Program-made: the position numbers and the translations under genes
In this document: positions 36,422-45,295 of the stretch, one piece after another
Layout: each line of letters opens with the position of its first letter
Numbering within the stretch: position 1 is the stretch's first letter
The notes under the pieces: generated by a model
Told to the model about the DNA's origin: nothing
Databases searched by the model: none
Seen by the model: the letters and a program-made list of their open reading frames with translations, nothing else
DNA from: Edaphobacter sp. 12200R-103
GTDB lineage: Bacteria > Acidobacteriota > Terriglobia > Terriglobales > Acidobacteriaceae
Direction of reading: 5' to 3'
DNA length: 64,000 bases
NCBI RefSeq assembly: GCF_010093025.1
Contig: NZ_CP048114.1
Location: forward strand, 1,798,001-1,862,000

Positions 36422-37948
36422 ATGTCACCAATAACTAATAAATTAGTAGCTAAGGCCAAAAAACTGGCTGTCCCTGCAGCCCTGGCAGGTAGCTTTGCCC
36501 TGGGAGCTGCTCTCTTTGTCGGCAGTGGTGGAGTGCACGCAGCCGCCGCTTTCAGCGCCTCTCCCATCGATGACAACAGCGTCTCCGCACTGACGGCGCT
36601 CGATCATGCAATGGAGACCGTAGCTGCTCGTGTCACCCCTGCGGTCGTCAACATTGCAGTTACCAGCAAAGGCGGCCATGAGACTTCCGACAACTCTGAC
36701 AACCAATTGCAGGGTCTTCCTCCCGGATTCGCACAGTTCTTCGGTCAGGGGATGCCGCAGCAGCCGCAGATCGAGCACGGTATTGGCAGCGGCGTCATCA
36801 TCTCGCCCGACGGCTACATCGTCACGAACAATCACGTCGTCGACGGCGCCACCGAGATCAAGGTAACCCTCAACGATCGCCGCGTGCTCTCCGGCAAGGT
36901 CATCGGGACCGACAAGCTGACTGATCTTGCGGTCGTCAAAGTGAACGCAACCAACCTTCCCAGCATCGCCTGGGGCGATTCCAGCAAGCTGCATCCCGGT
37001 CAGACGGTGCTCGCCTTTGGAAGTCCGTTCGGCTACTTCCAGTTCTCGGTCACTCGCGGAATCGTCAGCGCAGTCGATCGCCCCAATCCCTACTCCGACG
37101 ATCCACGCAAACCCGGCGGCTTTATCCAGACCGACGCCGCCATCAATCCTGGAAACTCCGGCGGCGCGCTGGTCAACTCGCACGGTGAGCTGGTCGGAAT
37201 CAATACTTTCATCATCTCCAACAGCGGCTCCTTCGCCGGTGCAGGGTTTGCAATTCCCTCGCAGATCGTTCGTTCCACCGCCGAGCAGTTGATGAAGAAC
37301 GGTCATGTCGATCATGGCTATCTGGGCATCAGCCTCAACGATGTCACGCCTGCCAATGCCCACTTTTTCAACCTGAAAGATGCGAGCGGCGCCATCGTCT
37401 CGCAGGTCACGCCCAACTCGCCCGCAAGCAAGGGCGGAGTTCATAGGGGTGACGTCATCACTTCCATCAACGGCCAGAAGGTCGTCAACGGCAGCGCCCT
37501 TCAGGTCGCTGTAAGCCAGATCACCCCGGGAAGCAACATATCGCTCGGCGTCCTGCGTGACGGCAAGCCGACCACGCTCAACATCACCGTTGGGCAATTC
37601 CAGAAGAATACCGACCTGGCGGACAACGGCGACAGTGGCTCTCAGAAAAGAGGGAAGCTCGGGCTGGGCGTAAGCGATCTCACCTCCGACGTCAGACAGC
37701 AGATCAATGCTCCTGACCAGCTCAACGGAGCCGTCGTTCAGAATGTCCGCCCTGGCAGTCCCGCAGACGATGCCGGCCTCCAGCCGGGCGACGTCATCCT
37801 TGAGGTAAATCGTCACCCAGTCGCATCGGCAAGCCAGTTCGTCGATCAGGTCCATCAGAACCCGGATGGAAAGGACCTCCTCCTCCTGGTCTGGTCCAAG
37901 GGAAATTCAAGCTACCGCACGATCCACCCGGCCGAGCAGAACGGCTAA
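36422..37948 (+). CDS. HtrA/DegP family periplasmic serine protease
   Basis: This is a 508-residue Do-type protease that degrades or refolds damaged envelope proteins. A basic then hydrophobic N-terminus (about residues 7-40) exports or anchors it. The trypsin-like domain shows the triad H138 (IVTNNHVVDG), D168 (KLTDLAVVK) and S246 (NPGNSGGAL). Two PDZ domains follow (about 295-390, with YLGISLNDV and GVHRGDVITSINGQ; 410-500, with LGLGVSDLT and GLQPGDVILEVNR). ATG at 36422 has AGGAG nine bases upstream. The gene lies 34 bases after the M56 gene. Codons 4-10 contain a copy of the palindrome found before blaI, suggesting direct control by the BlaI-type repressor. A terminator follows. Confidence 0.93.
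   Translation: MSPITNKLVAKAKKLAVPAALAGSFALGAALFVGSGGVHAAAAFSASPIDDNSVSALTALDHAMETVAARVTPAVVNIAVTSKGGHETSDNSDNQLQGLPPGFAQFFGQGMPQQPQIEHGIGSGVIISPDGYIVTNNHVVDGATEIKVTLNDRRVLSGKVIGTDKLTDLAVVKVNATNLPSIAWGDSSKLHPGQTVLAFGSPFGYFQFSVTRGIVSAVDRPNPYSDDPRKPGGFIQTDAAINPGNSGGALVNSHGELVGINTFIISNSGSFAGAGFAIPSQIVRSTAEQLMKNGHVDHGYLGISLNDVTPANAHFFNLKDASGAIVSQVTPNSPASKGGVHRGDVITSINGQKVVNGSALQVAVSQITPGSNISLGVLRDGKPTTLNITVGQFQKNTDLADNGDSGSQKRGKLGLGVSDLTSDVRQQINAPDQLNGAVVQNVRPGSPADDAGLQPGDVILEVNRHPVASASQFVDQVHQNPDGKDLLLLVWSKGNSSYRTIHPAEQNG
36432..36449. promoter_or_regulatory. Second copy of the BlaI operator, inside htrA
   Basis: TAACTAAT-AA-ATTAGTAG covers codons 4-10 of htrA. Read on the other strand, it matches the palindrome at 34636-34653 at 16 of 18 positions. 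Location just past the start codon would let a bound repressor block elongation or a nearby promoter. Confidence 0.6.
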
Positions 37949-37967
37949 AACAATCTCACAAAGAACC

Positions 37968-38001
37968 GAGGCCATCGTCGATGACGATGGCCTCCTCTTT
38001 T
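37968..38001 (+). terminator. Rho-independent terminator after htrA
   Basis: GAGGCCATCGTC (37968-37979) and GACGATGGCCTC (37983-37994) form a perfect 12-base stem with a 3-base loop, followed by CTCTTTT. It sits 20 bases past the htrA stop. Confidence 0.88.
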
Positions 38002-38037
38002 GCTGCCCTACCTTCAATCTTCTCCTCCACAAGAATA

Positions 38038-38096
38038 AAGTGCCATCCTGAGCGGAGCTACTCGAGTTTCATCGCGAGTAGCGCAGGATGACACTT
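38038..38096. repeat. Intergenic inverted repeat with the ATCCTGA core
   Basis: AAGTG-CCATCCTG...GCTACTCG and its complement CGAGTAGC...CAGGATG-ACACTT form imperfect 23-29-base arms around a short loop. The outer motif (A)TCATCCTG is shared with the repeat at 29612-29711. The rest of the 303-base stretch from 38002 to 38304, between convergent htrA and the efflux outer-membrane gene, holds no gene I can support. Confidence 0.6.
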
Positions 38097-38304
38097 CTAA
38101 AGAAGAAGTTGGAAAACTGGACCGTCGCTCATTGGCCCATCCGAGTTCCGGGTGCCCACATCTCAATTTTGGAATGTGGGCTCCTTCGAGCGAAGCTTGA
38201 ACCGCTCGCCAGGGGTAAGGCTTCAGAGCCAATCCTGAGTACAGCCGGGAAAGCCGCATCACTGATGCCATCCGCGACTCGCCCATCGAGTGACAACCCC
38301 TAAA

Positions 38305-39744
38305 CTAATTCTGAGGCAGCTCTGTCGTGTTCCATCCCCCACCCAATGCAATCTGAAGTCGAGTGCTCGCAAGAATCCGCTGGGTCACCAGAGCGGCCGC
38401 CGTTCGCTCGTTCGTCAGCTCAATCGTCTGGTTCGTCAGGACCTCGAGATAGGGCGCCAGCCCCCGCTTGTAACGCAGGGTCGAAAGCTCCGTACTCCGT
38501 TTCGCAGCAGCAACGGCAGCGGCCTGCACCGACGCCTCCTGCTCTAATACGCGAAGCGCGGAGAGCTGATCTTCTACATCGCGAAACGCGGAGAGAACCT
38601 GGTCGCGATAAAGCGCCGTTGCCTGCTCCCTCTGGGCCACGGCGTAATCCACCTGGGCTCGCCGCCTGCCAGCGTCAAACAGCAGTTCACTTGCACTCGG
38701 CCCGGCATTCCACCCCGCACTTCCCTGATTGAACAGGTTCGTGATCTGGCTGCTTTCCAGGGTTCCGTTTGCCCCGAGGATAATCGTGGGAAAGTAGGCG
38801 GCCTTGGCCACACCGATCACGGCATTAGCTGCTGCCACTCGCCTTTCGGCTGCGGCAATATCCGGTCTGCGCTGCAGCACCTCCGACGGTATTCCCGTCG
38901 GGACGCTCGGGGGATCTCCGGTGAGCGGCTTCTCAGCGATATGAAAACCTGTCGCAGGCGCTCCTACGAGCACGGCGATCGCATGTTCCAGTTGTGCCCG
39001 CCCCACGCCCAAATCAATCAGTTGAGCCCGTGCCTGTTCCAGTTGTGCCCTGGCCTGTTCCACATCGCTTTCCGCGCTCAACCCTCCACGAAAGCGGTCC
39101 TGCGTCAGTTTCAGGGTTTGCTGATAGGCATTCAATGTGCTCTGAAGCAGCTGGGCCTGCAGATCGATGCCGCGCAGCTGAAAGAAGCTGACAGCCAACA
39201 AGCCCTGCAGACTGAGTTGTGTATTGGCCAGGTCCGCCGCCGTAGCCTGCGCCAGCGCGCTGTTGGACTCGATCTGCCTCCGGACACGGCCCCACAGGTC
39301 CGGCTCCCACGAGATGTTCAGAGGAATCAGAAAATCCCAGTAGTCCTGTGCCGCATTCGATGGCCTCAGCGGCCGGGTGCTCGAGATACGATTCCGACTC
39401 GCCGAGGCACCGATTGCAATCGTCGGGTAGAGCGAGGACCGGGCCTCTCGAACCAGGTCGTGCGACTGCTGGTAGGCCTGCAGCGCAGCCGCGATACTCT
39501 GGTTCGCCGTCGCACAGCGCTGTTCCAGGTCATTGAGCTCAGTATCTCCGTAGATCGCCCACCAGTCACCACGATTTGCGGTGTCGGCAGGCTTCGCCGT
39601 CGTCCATGCACCGTTATGGCCATTGTCGCTATAGGCCGGAGGCGCAGGCATCGCCGGAACCTTATAGTTCGGCCCCACCTTGCAGCCCGATAGGGCGGCC
39701 ACCCCCAACAGGGCGGCCAGCATTTTTATGCTGCCTGCCCTCAT
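38305..39744 (-). CDS. Outer-membrane efflux lipoprotein (NodT/OprM type)
   Basis: This is a 479-residue TolC-like channel of a tripartite efflux pump. The signal peptide ends in a lipobox (LSGC, about residues 18-21), so the mature protein is a lipoprotein. The family start KVGPNYKVPAMPAPPAY and two OEP repeats follow (AALQAYQQSHDLVREARSSL; RYKRGLAPYLEVLTNQTIEL). It forms the exit duct for the RND pump. It is the last gene of the cluster, and its ATG overlaps the adaptor stop by four bases. Confidence 0.93.
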   Translation of the reverse strand: MRAGSIKMLAALLGVAALSGCKVGPNYKVPAMPAPPAYSDNGHNGAWTTAKPADTANRGDWWAIYGDTELNDLEQRCATANQSIAAALQAYQQSHDLVREARSSLYPTIAIGASASRNRISSTRPLRPSNAAQDYWDFLIPLNISWEPDLWGRVRRQIESNSALAQATAADLANTQLSLQGLLAVSFFQLRGIDLQAQLLQSTLNAYQQTLKLTQDRFRGGLSAESDVEQARAQLEQARAQLIDLGVGRAQLEHAIAVLVGAPATGFHIAEKPLTGDPPSVPTGIPSEVLQRRPDIAAAERRVAAANAVIGVAKAAYFPTIILGANGTLESSQITNLFNQGSAGWNAGPSASELLFDAGRRRAQVDYAVAQREQATALYRDQVLSAFRDVEDQLSALRVLEQEASVQAAAVAAAKRSTELSTLRYKRGLAPYLEVLTNQTIELTNERTAAALVTQRILASTRLQIALGGGWNTTELPQN

Positions 39745-41018
39745 CGTTTCGCCTCCTCCGAGGGAGGAGCCTTACGGTTCTCCGGCGTCACCACCCTGAC
39801 CTCTTCGCCTTCTGTCAGAGAGTCCGGAGGATTGGTGATCACCGGCTTCCCTTCTTCGAGGCCGCTCAGAATCTCGATCGTCGCCCCGAAGTCGCGTCCC
39901 GGAGTAACCTTCATGATATGGGCATGGTGGTTATCATCCACCGTGGCCACATGCAGCCCGTCGGGCTGAAGAATTAGCGCGCTCACCGGAATGATCAGCG
40001 CCGGCGCGGCGCGGGAAACACTCAGGTGCACCTGCGTATAGCTTCCCGGCAGCAACTCGCCCGATTTGTTGGGGACATCCACCTCCGCCAGCAGGGTTCT
40101 CGATGCCGGGTCGACAGCGTCGGAGGTCCGCACCAGCTTCCCTTTGAAAATCCGCCCCGGATACTGCGGCAAGGTCAGGGTGGCAACGACTCCTTTTTTG
40201 GCATCTGGCGCGTACATCTGAGGAATATTCACGAAGACACGCAGCGTATCGATCGCAGAGATATCGAAGATCTCCCGATTACTGCGTACCGTTCCTGCGC
40301 CTGCGGTGTTCGTACTTCCATCAGCGCTGATGAGCTGGCCGATATCGATGTTTCGAGCCGTGATTACGCCGTCGAATGGAGCCACAATCCGCTCAAACGA
40401 GACCAGCTCTTCCAGCCTGCGGACGTTCGCCTGGGCGGCAGCAACTTCCGCATTCCTCGCCTGATATTGGCTCACCGCATTGTCGGTGTCCTGCTGTGAG
40501 ACGGCATTGCTGCTGACGAGATCCTTATAACGCTCTGCCGTTGTCTTCGCCAGGCCAGCATTGCTGACGGCCGTAGCCAGGTCTGCTTTGGCGGATGCCA
40601 GCTGCTGGTCCAGCTCTGGGGTTTCAATGACGGCCAGCAGCTCGCCCTTGCGAACCCGGGAGCCGATATCGTGATACCACGCCTTCACATAGCCTGTCGT
40701 GCGGGCATAGATGGGGGCCATCGTAAATGCCTGCATATTGCCCGGCACCACGATCTCCGTCGCATTGTGCTGCATCTGGGGTACTTGCAGGGCAACAGGA
40801 GGCGCAGCATTCGCTTCGGTGTATTTCTCGAGTTCCGCGCTGCTATGCCTGCGGCGAAGAATCCCTACGACCGCCAGGACCACCGCAATCAGCAGAACGA
40901 TAACAACAACTACTGCGAGGGAAACGCGCGAAGGTGCGGGGGGTTCATGGCCCTGCACATCAGGTCGCTGTTCGCTTCCCTGCTGACCTGCTCTCCTGTT
41001 GTGGTCTCCGCCGCTCAT
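39741..41018 (-). CDS. RND efflux periplasmic adaptor (membrane fusion protein)
   Basis: This is a 425-residue AcrA/HlyD-type adaptor. It is anchored by one N-terminal transmembrane helix (about residues 32-53, VVVVIVLLIAVVLAVVGILR), then has a lipoyl half-motif (YVKAWYHDIGSRVRKGELLA), a coiled-coil hairpin (about 145-215), a second lipoyl half (FERIVAPFDGVITARNIDIG) and beta-barrel/membrane-proximal domains (LVRTSDAVDPASRTLLAEV). It bridges the inner-membrane pump and the outer-membrane channel. The gene lies 61 bases after the pump gene and overlaps the channel gene by four bases. Confidence 0.94.
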   Translation of the reverse strand: MSGGDHNRRAGQQGSEQRPDVQGHEPPAPSRVSLAVVVVIVLLIAVVLAVVGILRRRHSSAELEKYTEANAAPPVALQVPQMQHNATEIVVPGNMQAFTMAPIYARTTGYVKAWYHDIGSRVRKGELLAVIETPELDQQLASAKADLATAVSNAGLAKTTAERYKDLVSSNAVSQQDTDNAVSQYQARNAEVAAAQANVRRLEELVSFERIVAPFDGVITARNIDIGQLISADGSTNTAGAGTVRSNREIFDISAIDTLRVFVNIPQMYAPDAKKGVVATLTLPQYPGRIFKGKLVRTSDAVDPASRTLLAEVDVPNKSGELLPGSYTQVHLSVSRAAPALIIPVSALILQPDGLHVATVDDNHHAHIMKVTPGRDFGATIEILSGLEEGKPVITNPPDSLTEGEEVRVVTPENRKAPPSEEAKR

Positions 41019-41079
41019 CTGCGCTCTCCTCTTCTGCTCTCAAACCCTGAACCGTACAACTCCAGCCCCGCAGCCCAAC

Positions 41080-44000
41080 TCATAGATAATCCTCGCTTGC
41101 GCCGTTGTCCTGCACTGTCGTCAACGGCGGATCATTGCGATGCATCAATGCAAAGAACGTCGGCACAAAAGTCAGCGTCCCAAAGGTAGCCAGCAGGAGA
41201 CCACCAATGACAGCACGTCCAAGCGGAGCGTTCTGCTCTCCTCCGTCACCCAGGCCGAGAGCCATCGGGACCATGCCGATGATCATCGCCAAGGCAGTCA
41301 TAATGACAGGGCGGAATCGCGTAAACCCGGCAGATAACGCCGCCTGCGTCGAATTCATGCCGGCTTCCATCTGCTCCTTCGCAAAGCTGACAACCAGAAT
41401 GGAATTGGCTGTCGCGACGCCAACGCACATGATCGAACCAGTCAACGCGGGAACGCTGATATGAGTTCCCGTCAGGAAGAGAATCCATACGATCCCGGCC
41501 AATGCGCCTGGAAGGGCTGCGATGATGATGAACGGATCAAGCCAGCTCTGGAAGTTCACGACGATCAGCGCATAGACCAGAACAATCGAGAAGAGCAGAC
41601 CGGAGACCAGGCCCACAAACGAGGTGCGCATTGTCTCAATCTGCCCTCGCACATGAACCTCGGTTCCACGAGGAAGCTTTCCCTCATTATCTTTGACGAT
41701 TTGATCGATCTTCCGTGCCACTGTTGCAAGATCAGTCCCCTCCACCGCACCGTAGATATCAATGACAGGGCGGGCATTGTAGTGGCTTACCGTTCCCTGT
41801 TCTGCGCCTCTATCGATAGACGCCAGGTTTCCCAGAATCTGGGGCTGGGCTGTACTGGATGAGAGAGGAAAGTTCTGCAGGTCCTGCAGACTGCGGACAC
41901 CATATTGCGGCGTCTGGACCGCAATATGATAACTGACCTGATTCTGCGGATTGAGATAAAACGTTGGGGAAGTCTGAAAGCTTCCGCTCAAAGCGGTCAG
42001 CACGTTTCCAGCGACATCGCGCTGGCTATAACCGACCTGCTGCGCCCGCGTCCGGTCGACATTGATCGTCCATATCGGAAGATTGAATGGTTGCTGAATA
42101 CGAAGATCGGTCGTACCGGAGACGTGGCTGATCTGCTGCATCACCTGCTCGGCCAGCGCGCGATTCTTCTCCAGTTCCGAGCCTATAAATTGCACGTCGA
42201 TCTGCGCAGGCAAACCGAAGTTCAGAATCTGGCTGACAATATCCGTCGGCAGATAGTAGAACGTGGTTCCCGGAAACTTCTCCGCCAGCTTCTCGCGCAG
42301 GCTGCGCATGTATTCCGCAGTTGGCCGGTGCTTCTCTCCGAGCGAAACCAGAATATCGGCGTCCGCAGTTCCGACAGGAGCCGAGTTGGAGTACGACAGA
42401 TTGATACCCGAATAAGGGATGCCAACATTGTCGATGATCGTTCCCAGTTCGGAGGCGGGGATCTCCTGCCGAATAATATCCTCAATCCGATCGCAGAGCG
42501 CCGCCGTATCTTCGATTCGAGTTCCCGTATGGGCCCGCACGTGCAGCTTAAACTGACCTCCATCGACCGAGGGAAAAAAGTCCTGTCCGAGCCAAGGATA
42601 GAGGATCGCAATCGAAGCAACCCAGAACGCCACGATGGAAAACAGAAAGACGGCGCGATGCTGAAGACAGAGATTTAGAACACCGTAGTACCAACTTCGC
42701 AACCTTTCAAAATAGCGCTCGAAGATCAGCTGAAAGCGAACAAATGGATTCCAGCTTTTACTCGCCTTCTCCGCAGCGTCGTGCTCATGGCCTTTCAGCA
42801 GATACTTGGCCATCGTCGGAACAATCGTTCGCGAAAGGAAGTAGGAGGCCAGCATGGCGAAGACGACGGCTTCGGCGAGAGGGACAAACAGGTATCGCGC
42901 TACCCCTCCGAGAAAGAACATCGGGACGAAGACGATGCAGATCGACAGGGTAGAGACGAAGGCCGGAATCGCAATCTGCGCCGCGCCATCAAGGATCGCC
43001 TGTTCAACCTCCTTGCCCTCTTCCAGGTTGCGGTTGATATTTTCAATCTCGACGGTCGCATCATCCACCAGGATTCCGACGGCCAGCGCCAGTCCGCCAA
43101 GCGTCATGATGTTGATCGTCTCACCCAGAGCCGCAAGCATCAGTAACGAACAGATGACCGAAAGCGGGATCGAGATAGCGATGATCAGGGTTGAGCGCCA
43201 GCTCCCTAGAAAGAGCAGGATCATCGCCGCCGTAAGGCAGGCTGCGATCAAAGCCTCTCGAACCACTCCGGTGATTGCGCCCCGCACGAAGATCGACTGG
43301 TCGGAAATAGGTTCCATGCGGAAGGAGGTCGGTAACTGCGCCGCGATGGAGGGAAGCTGTTTGCGGACGTTGGAGATGATGTCCAGCGTCGAATACTTAC
43401 CGGTCTTCAGAATTGTGAGCAGAGAAGCACGCTGCCCGTCGACCCGCACAATATTGGTCTGGGGCGGGAACCCGTCGCGCACATTGCCGATATCGTGGAC
43501 ATAGATCGTCGCCCCATTCACCGTTTTGATGGGAAGATTGTTCAGCGCTGCGATGGAGGTAGGAGCACTGTTGGTTTCAACCTGGTAGTCAAAGTGACCT
43601 ATTTTTACGTCGCCGGCTGGAAGAATGATGTTCTGAGCACTGATGGCATTGACGACATCGGATGGGGAGAGTCCAAAGGACTGCAGCTTCTGCGTGTCGA
43701 TATCGACCTGGACCTGTCGCTGCTTCCCCCCATAAGGGTAAGGAATTGAAGCGCCTTGGACAGTCGCGAGCTGAGTGCGAATGAAGCTTTGCCCATAGTC
43801 ATTAAGCTGCTGTTCGGTCAGTCCTTTTCCGGAAAGCCCCAGCTGCAGGACGGGAACGCTGGATGCACTGTACTGGATAATAAGAGGAGGGGTCGTGCCC
43901 TCAGGGTATTGTCGCAATGCCGTCTGCGAAATCGCCGTAACCTGTGCCACCGCCTGAGATATATTGACGTTCGGCTGAAAGAAGACCTTGATGACCGATA

Positions 44001-44265
44001 CGCCATTCAACGTCTGGGACTCGATATGCTCAATGTCATTTACCGTGGTCGTCAGGCCCCGCTCAAAAGGAAGAACGATGCGGTAACTGAGCTGCTCCGG
44101 TGAGAGACCTGCGTAGTTCCAAACAATCGATACCACGGGGATATCGATATTCGGAAAGATATCAACCGGCGTACGAATAACGACAATCGGCCCAATGATA
44201 AAGAGAAGCAGCGATAACACGACAAACGTGTATGGCCTTCGAAGCGCAAGCCGGACAATCCACAT
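41080..44265 (-). CDS. RND family efflux pump permease (HAE1/AcrB-like)
   Basis: This is a 1,061-residue inner-membrane proton antiporter with the standard 12-helix plan. The first helix is at about residues 12-30, with the second half repeating from about 535. GILVDDATVEIENINRN contains the adjacent Asp residues of helix 4 used for proton relay. PVDIFPNIDIPVVSIVWNYA and SPEQLSYRIVLPFERGL are family marks of the first porter region. ALAMIIGMVPMALGLGDGGE and NAPLGRAVIGGLL lie near the C-terminus. It exports drugs or toxic lipophiles. Substrate cannot be predicted. The gene follows the TetR gene by 139 bases on the same strand and heads the adaptor-channel operon. Confidence 0.95.
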   Translation of the reverse strand: MWIVRLALRRPYTFVVLSLLLFIIGPIVVIRTPVDIFPNIDIPVVSIVWNYAGLSPEQLSYRIVLPFERGLTTTVNDIEHIESQTLNGVSVIKVFFQPNVNISQAVAQVTAISQTALRQYPEGTTPPLIIQYSASSVPVLQLGLSGKGLTEQQLNDYGQSFIRTQLATVQGASIPYPYGGKQRQVQVDIDTQKLQSFGLSPSDVVNAISAQNIILPAGDVKIGHFDYQVETNSAPTSIAALNNLPIKTVNGATIYVHDIGNVRDGFPPQTNIVRVDGQRASLLTILKTGKYSTLDIISNVRKQLPSIAAQLPTSFRMEPISDQSIFVRGAITGVVREALIAACLTAAMILLFLGSWRSTLIIAISIPLSVICSLLMLAALGETINIMTLGGLALAVGILVDDATVEIENINRNLEEGKEVEQAILDGAAQIAIPAFVSTLSICIVFVPMFFLGGVARYLFVPLAEAVVFAMLASYFLSRTIVPTMAKYLLKGHEHDAAEKASKSWNPFVRFQLIFERYFERLRSWYYGVLNLCLQHRAVFLFSIVAFWVASIAILYPWLGQDFFPSVDGGQFKLHVRAHTGTRIEDTAALCDRIEDIIRQEIPASELGTIIDNVGIPYSGINLSYSNSAPVGTADADILVSLGEKHRPTAEYMRSLREKLAEKFPGTTFYYLPTDIVSQILNFGLPAQIDVQFIGSELEKNRALAEQVMQQISHVSGTTDLRIQQPFNLPIWTINVDRTRAQQVGYSQRDVAGNVLTALSGSFQTSPTFYLNPQNQVSYHIAVQTPQYGVRSLQDLQNFPLSSSTAQPQILGNLASIDRGAEQGTVSHYNARPVIDIYGAVEGTDLATVARKIDQIVKDNEGKLPRGTEVHVRGQIETMRTSFVGLVSGLLFSIVLVYALIVVNFQSWLDPFIIIAALPGALAGIVWILFLTGTHISVPALTGSIMCVGVATANSILVVSFAKEQMEAGMNSTQAALSAGFTRFRPVIMTALAMIIGMVPMALGLGDGGEQNAPLGRAVIGGLLLATFGTLTFVPTFFALMHRNDPPLTTVQDNGASEDYL

Positions 44266-44356
44266 CGGAACTCCATCTCAAAATGCTGCAGCCGTTAACC
44301 GCTTCCCACTGCTCAGCGGAACTGCCTGACGATATCTCTAATACAGAAGAACGAAT

Positions 44357-44370
44357 ACTAGACTCGTAGT
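44357..44370. promoter_or_regulatory. Possible TetR operator before the efflux genes
   Basis: ACTA-GACTCG-TAGT lies between the TetR gene stop and the pump gene start, in an AT-rich stretch that should hold the pump promoter. Only the four outer bases on each side are symmetrical, so this is weak. Confidence 0.25.
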
Positions 44371-44404
44371 TTAATATTTGGACGAAGCTGAGGGAAATTA
44401 GGAC

Positions 44405-45091
44405 TCAAGATGTTCGCAAATCAAGCTGATGCTGGCTGGAACCACCGTTGGAGCGATCAGGGTCAGAGCACCCAATGCCGGTAAATATAGTCTCTACCAT
44501 CGCAGCCGATTCCGCACTGCTGAGCGAGCCGTGTCCGGCAAGAAGCCGAAAGATCATGGGACCGTACATCAGGTCGAGCACCATCTCGGGGTCGATATCA
44601 CTCCGAATCTCTCCCCGCTCCACCCCGCGACGCCACATAACCAGCGCGGCGTTCCTCCGGGGATACAGAAAACGCTCCTGAAAGCGCACGAGAAACTGGG
44701 AATCGCTCTGCCCCTCGGCAATAAACTGGCTGAACAGCCGCCCGAGAGGGGAGTTGTAAAAGGTCACCACCGATTGCAGTTGCTGCTTAAAGTCCTGCTC
44801 GGCCGAACCGGTATCCGGCATGGGGACCTCTTCCGTCATCCGGGCGAGAAAGGCATCGAGCGCCACCAAGCTCTTATTGGGCCACCATTTGTAGATAGTC
44901 GCCTTGCTGACGCCCGCCTCCTGGGCGATCTCGTCCGCCGTGACCTTCCGCAGCGGTTTCTTTTCGAGAAGGCGAAGGGCCGCCTTTAGAATGGCCTCCT
45001 CGGCCTCAACGCTCCTATGACGGCCCCGGCCTCTGGACTCGCCCGCGAGCGGCTCCGGTCCGGTCAGGCATTCCTTGTTGATCTGTCGCAA
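44405..45091 (-). CDS. TetR family transcriptional repressor
   Basis: This is a 228-residue regulator. The N-terminal helix-turn-helix reads ILKAALRLLEKKPLRKVTAD, then EIAQEAGVSKATIYKWWPNK. The C-terminal ligand-binding domain (about 90-210) contains SPLGRLFSQFIAEGQSDSQF and FLYPRRNAALVMWRRG, a form common in TetR proteins beside efflux pumps. It lies directly upstream of the RND cluster on the same strand and probably represses it until a pump substrate binds. TTG at 45091 is the longest start and gives a polar lead of about 25 residues before the DNA-binding domain; a later start is possible. A near-palindrome AATCG-TTCGAG-CGATT at 45252-45267 lies in its upstream region. Confidence 0.88.
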   Translation of the reverse strand: MRQINKECLTGPEPLAGESRGRGRHRSVEAEEAILKAALRLLEKKPLRKVTADEIAQEAGVSKATIYKWWPNKSLVALDAFLARMTEEVPMPDTGSAEQDFKQQLQSVVTFYNSPLGRLFSQFIAEGQSDSQFLVRFQERFLYPRRNAALVMWRRGVERGEIRSDIDPEMVLDLMYGPMIFRLLAGHGSLSSAESAAMVETIFTGIGCSDPDRSNGGSSQHQLDLRTS

Positions 45092-45295
45092 TCCTCGCTC
45101 CAGCTTCCATTCGCATCCGGCTTCCGATCAGGAGATCTGCAGATATAGCGCCGCTGATCTCTGGCTTTCAACGGAATTTCAGCAATAACGTAGGTCAGGC
45201 ACCTCATCGATTGTTCGCCTGCCTCGCTTAGAACTCTACACTTCCCTGCCGAATCGTTCGAGCGATTGAGGAACTTCCCCCTGACCGCATCAGGC

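Noticed and set aside
36443..37855. Reverse-strand open frame of 470 aa inside htrA
   Set aside because: The forward frame has a full HtrA domain set; the reverse frame is a high-GC shadow without family motifs.
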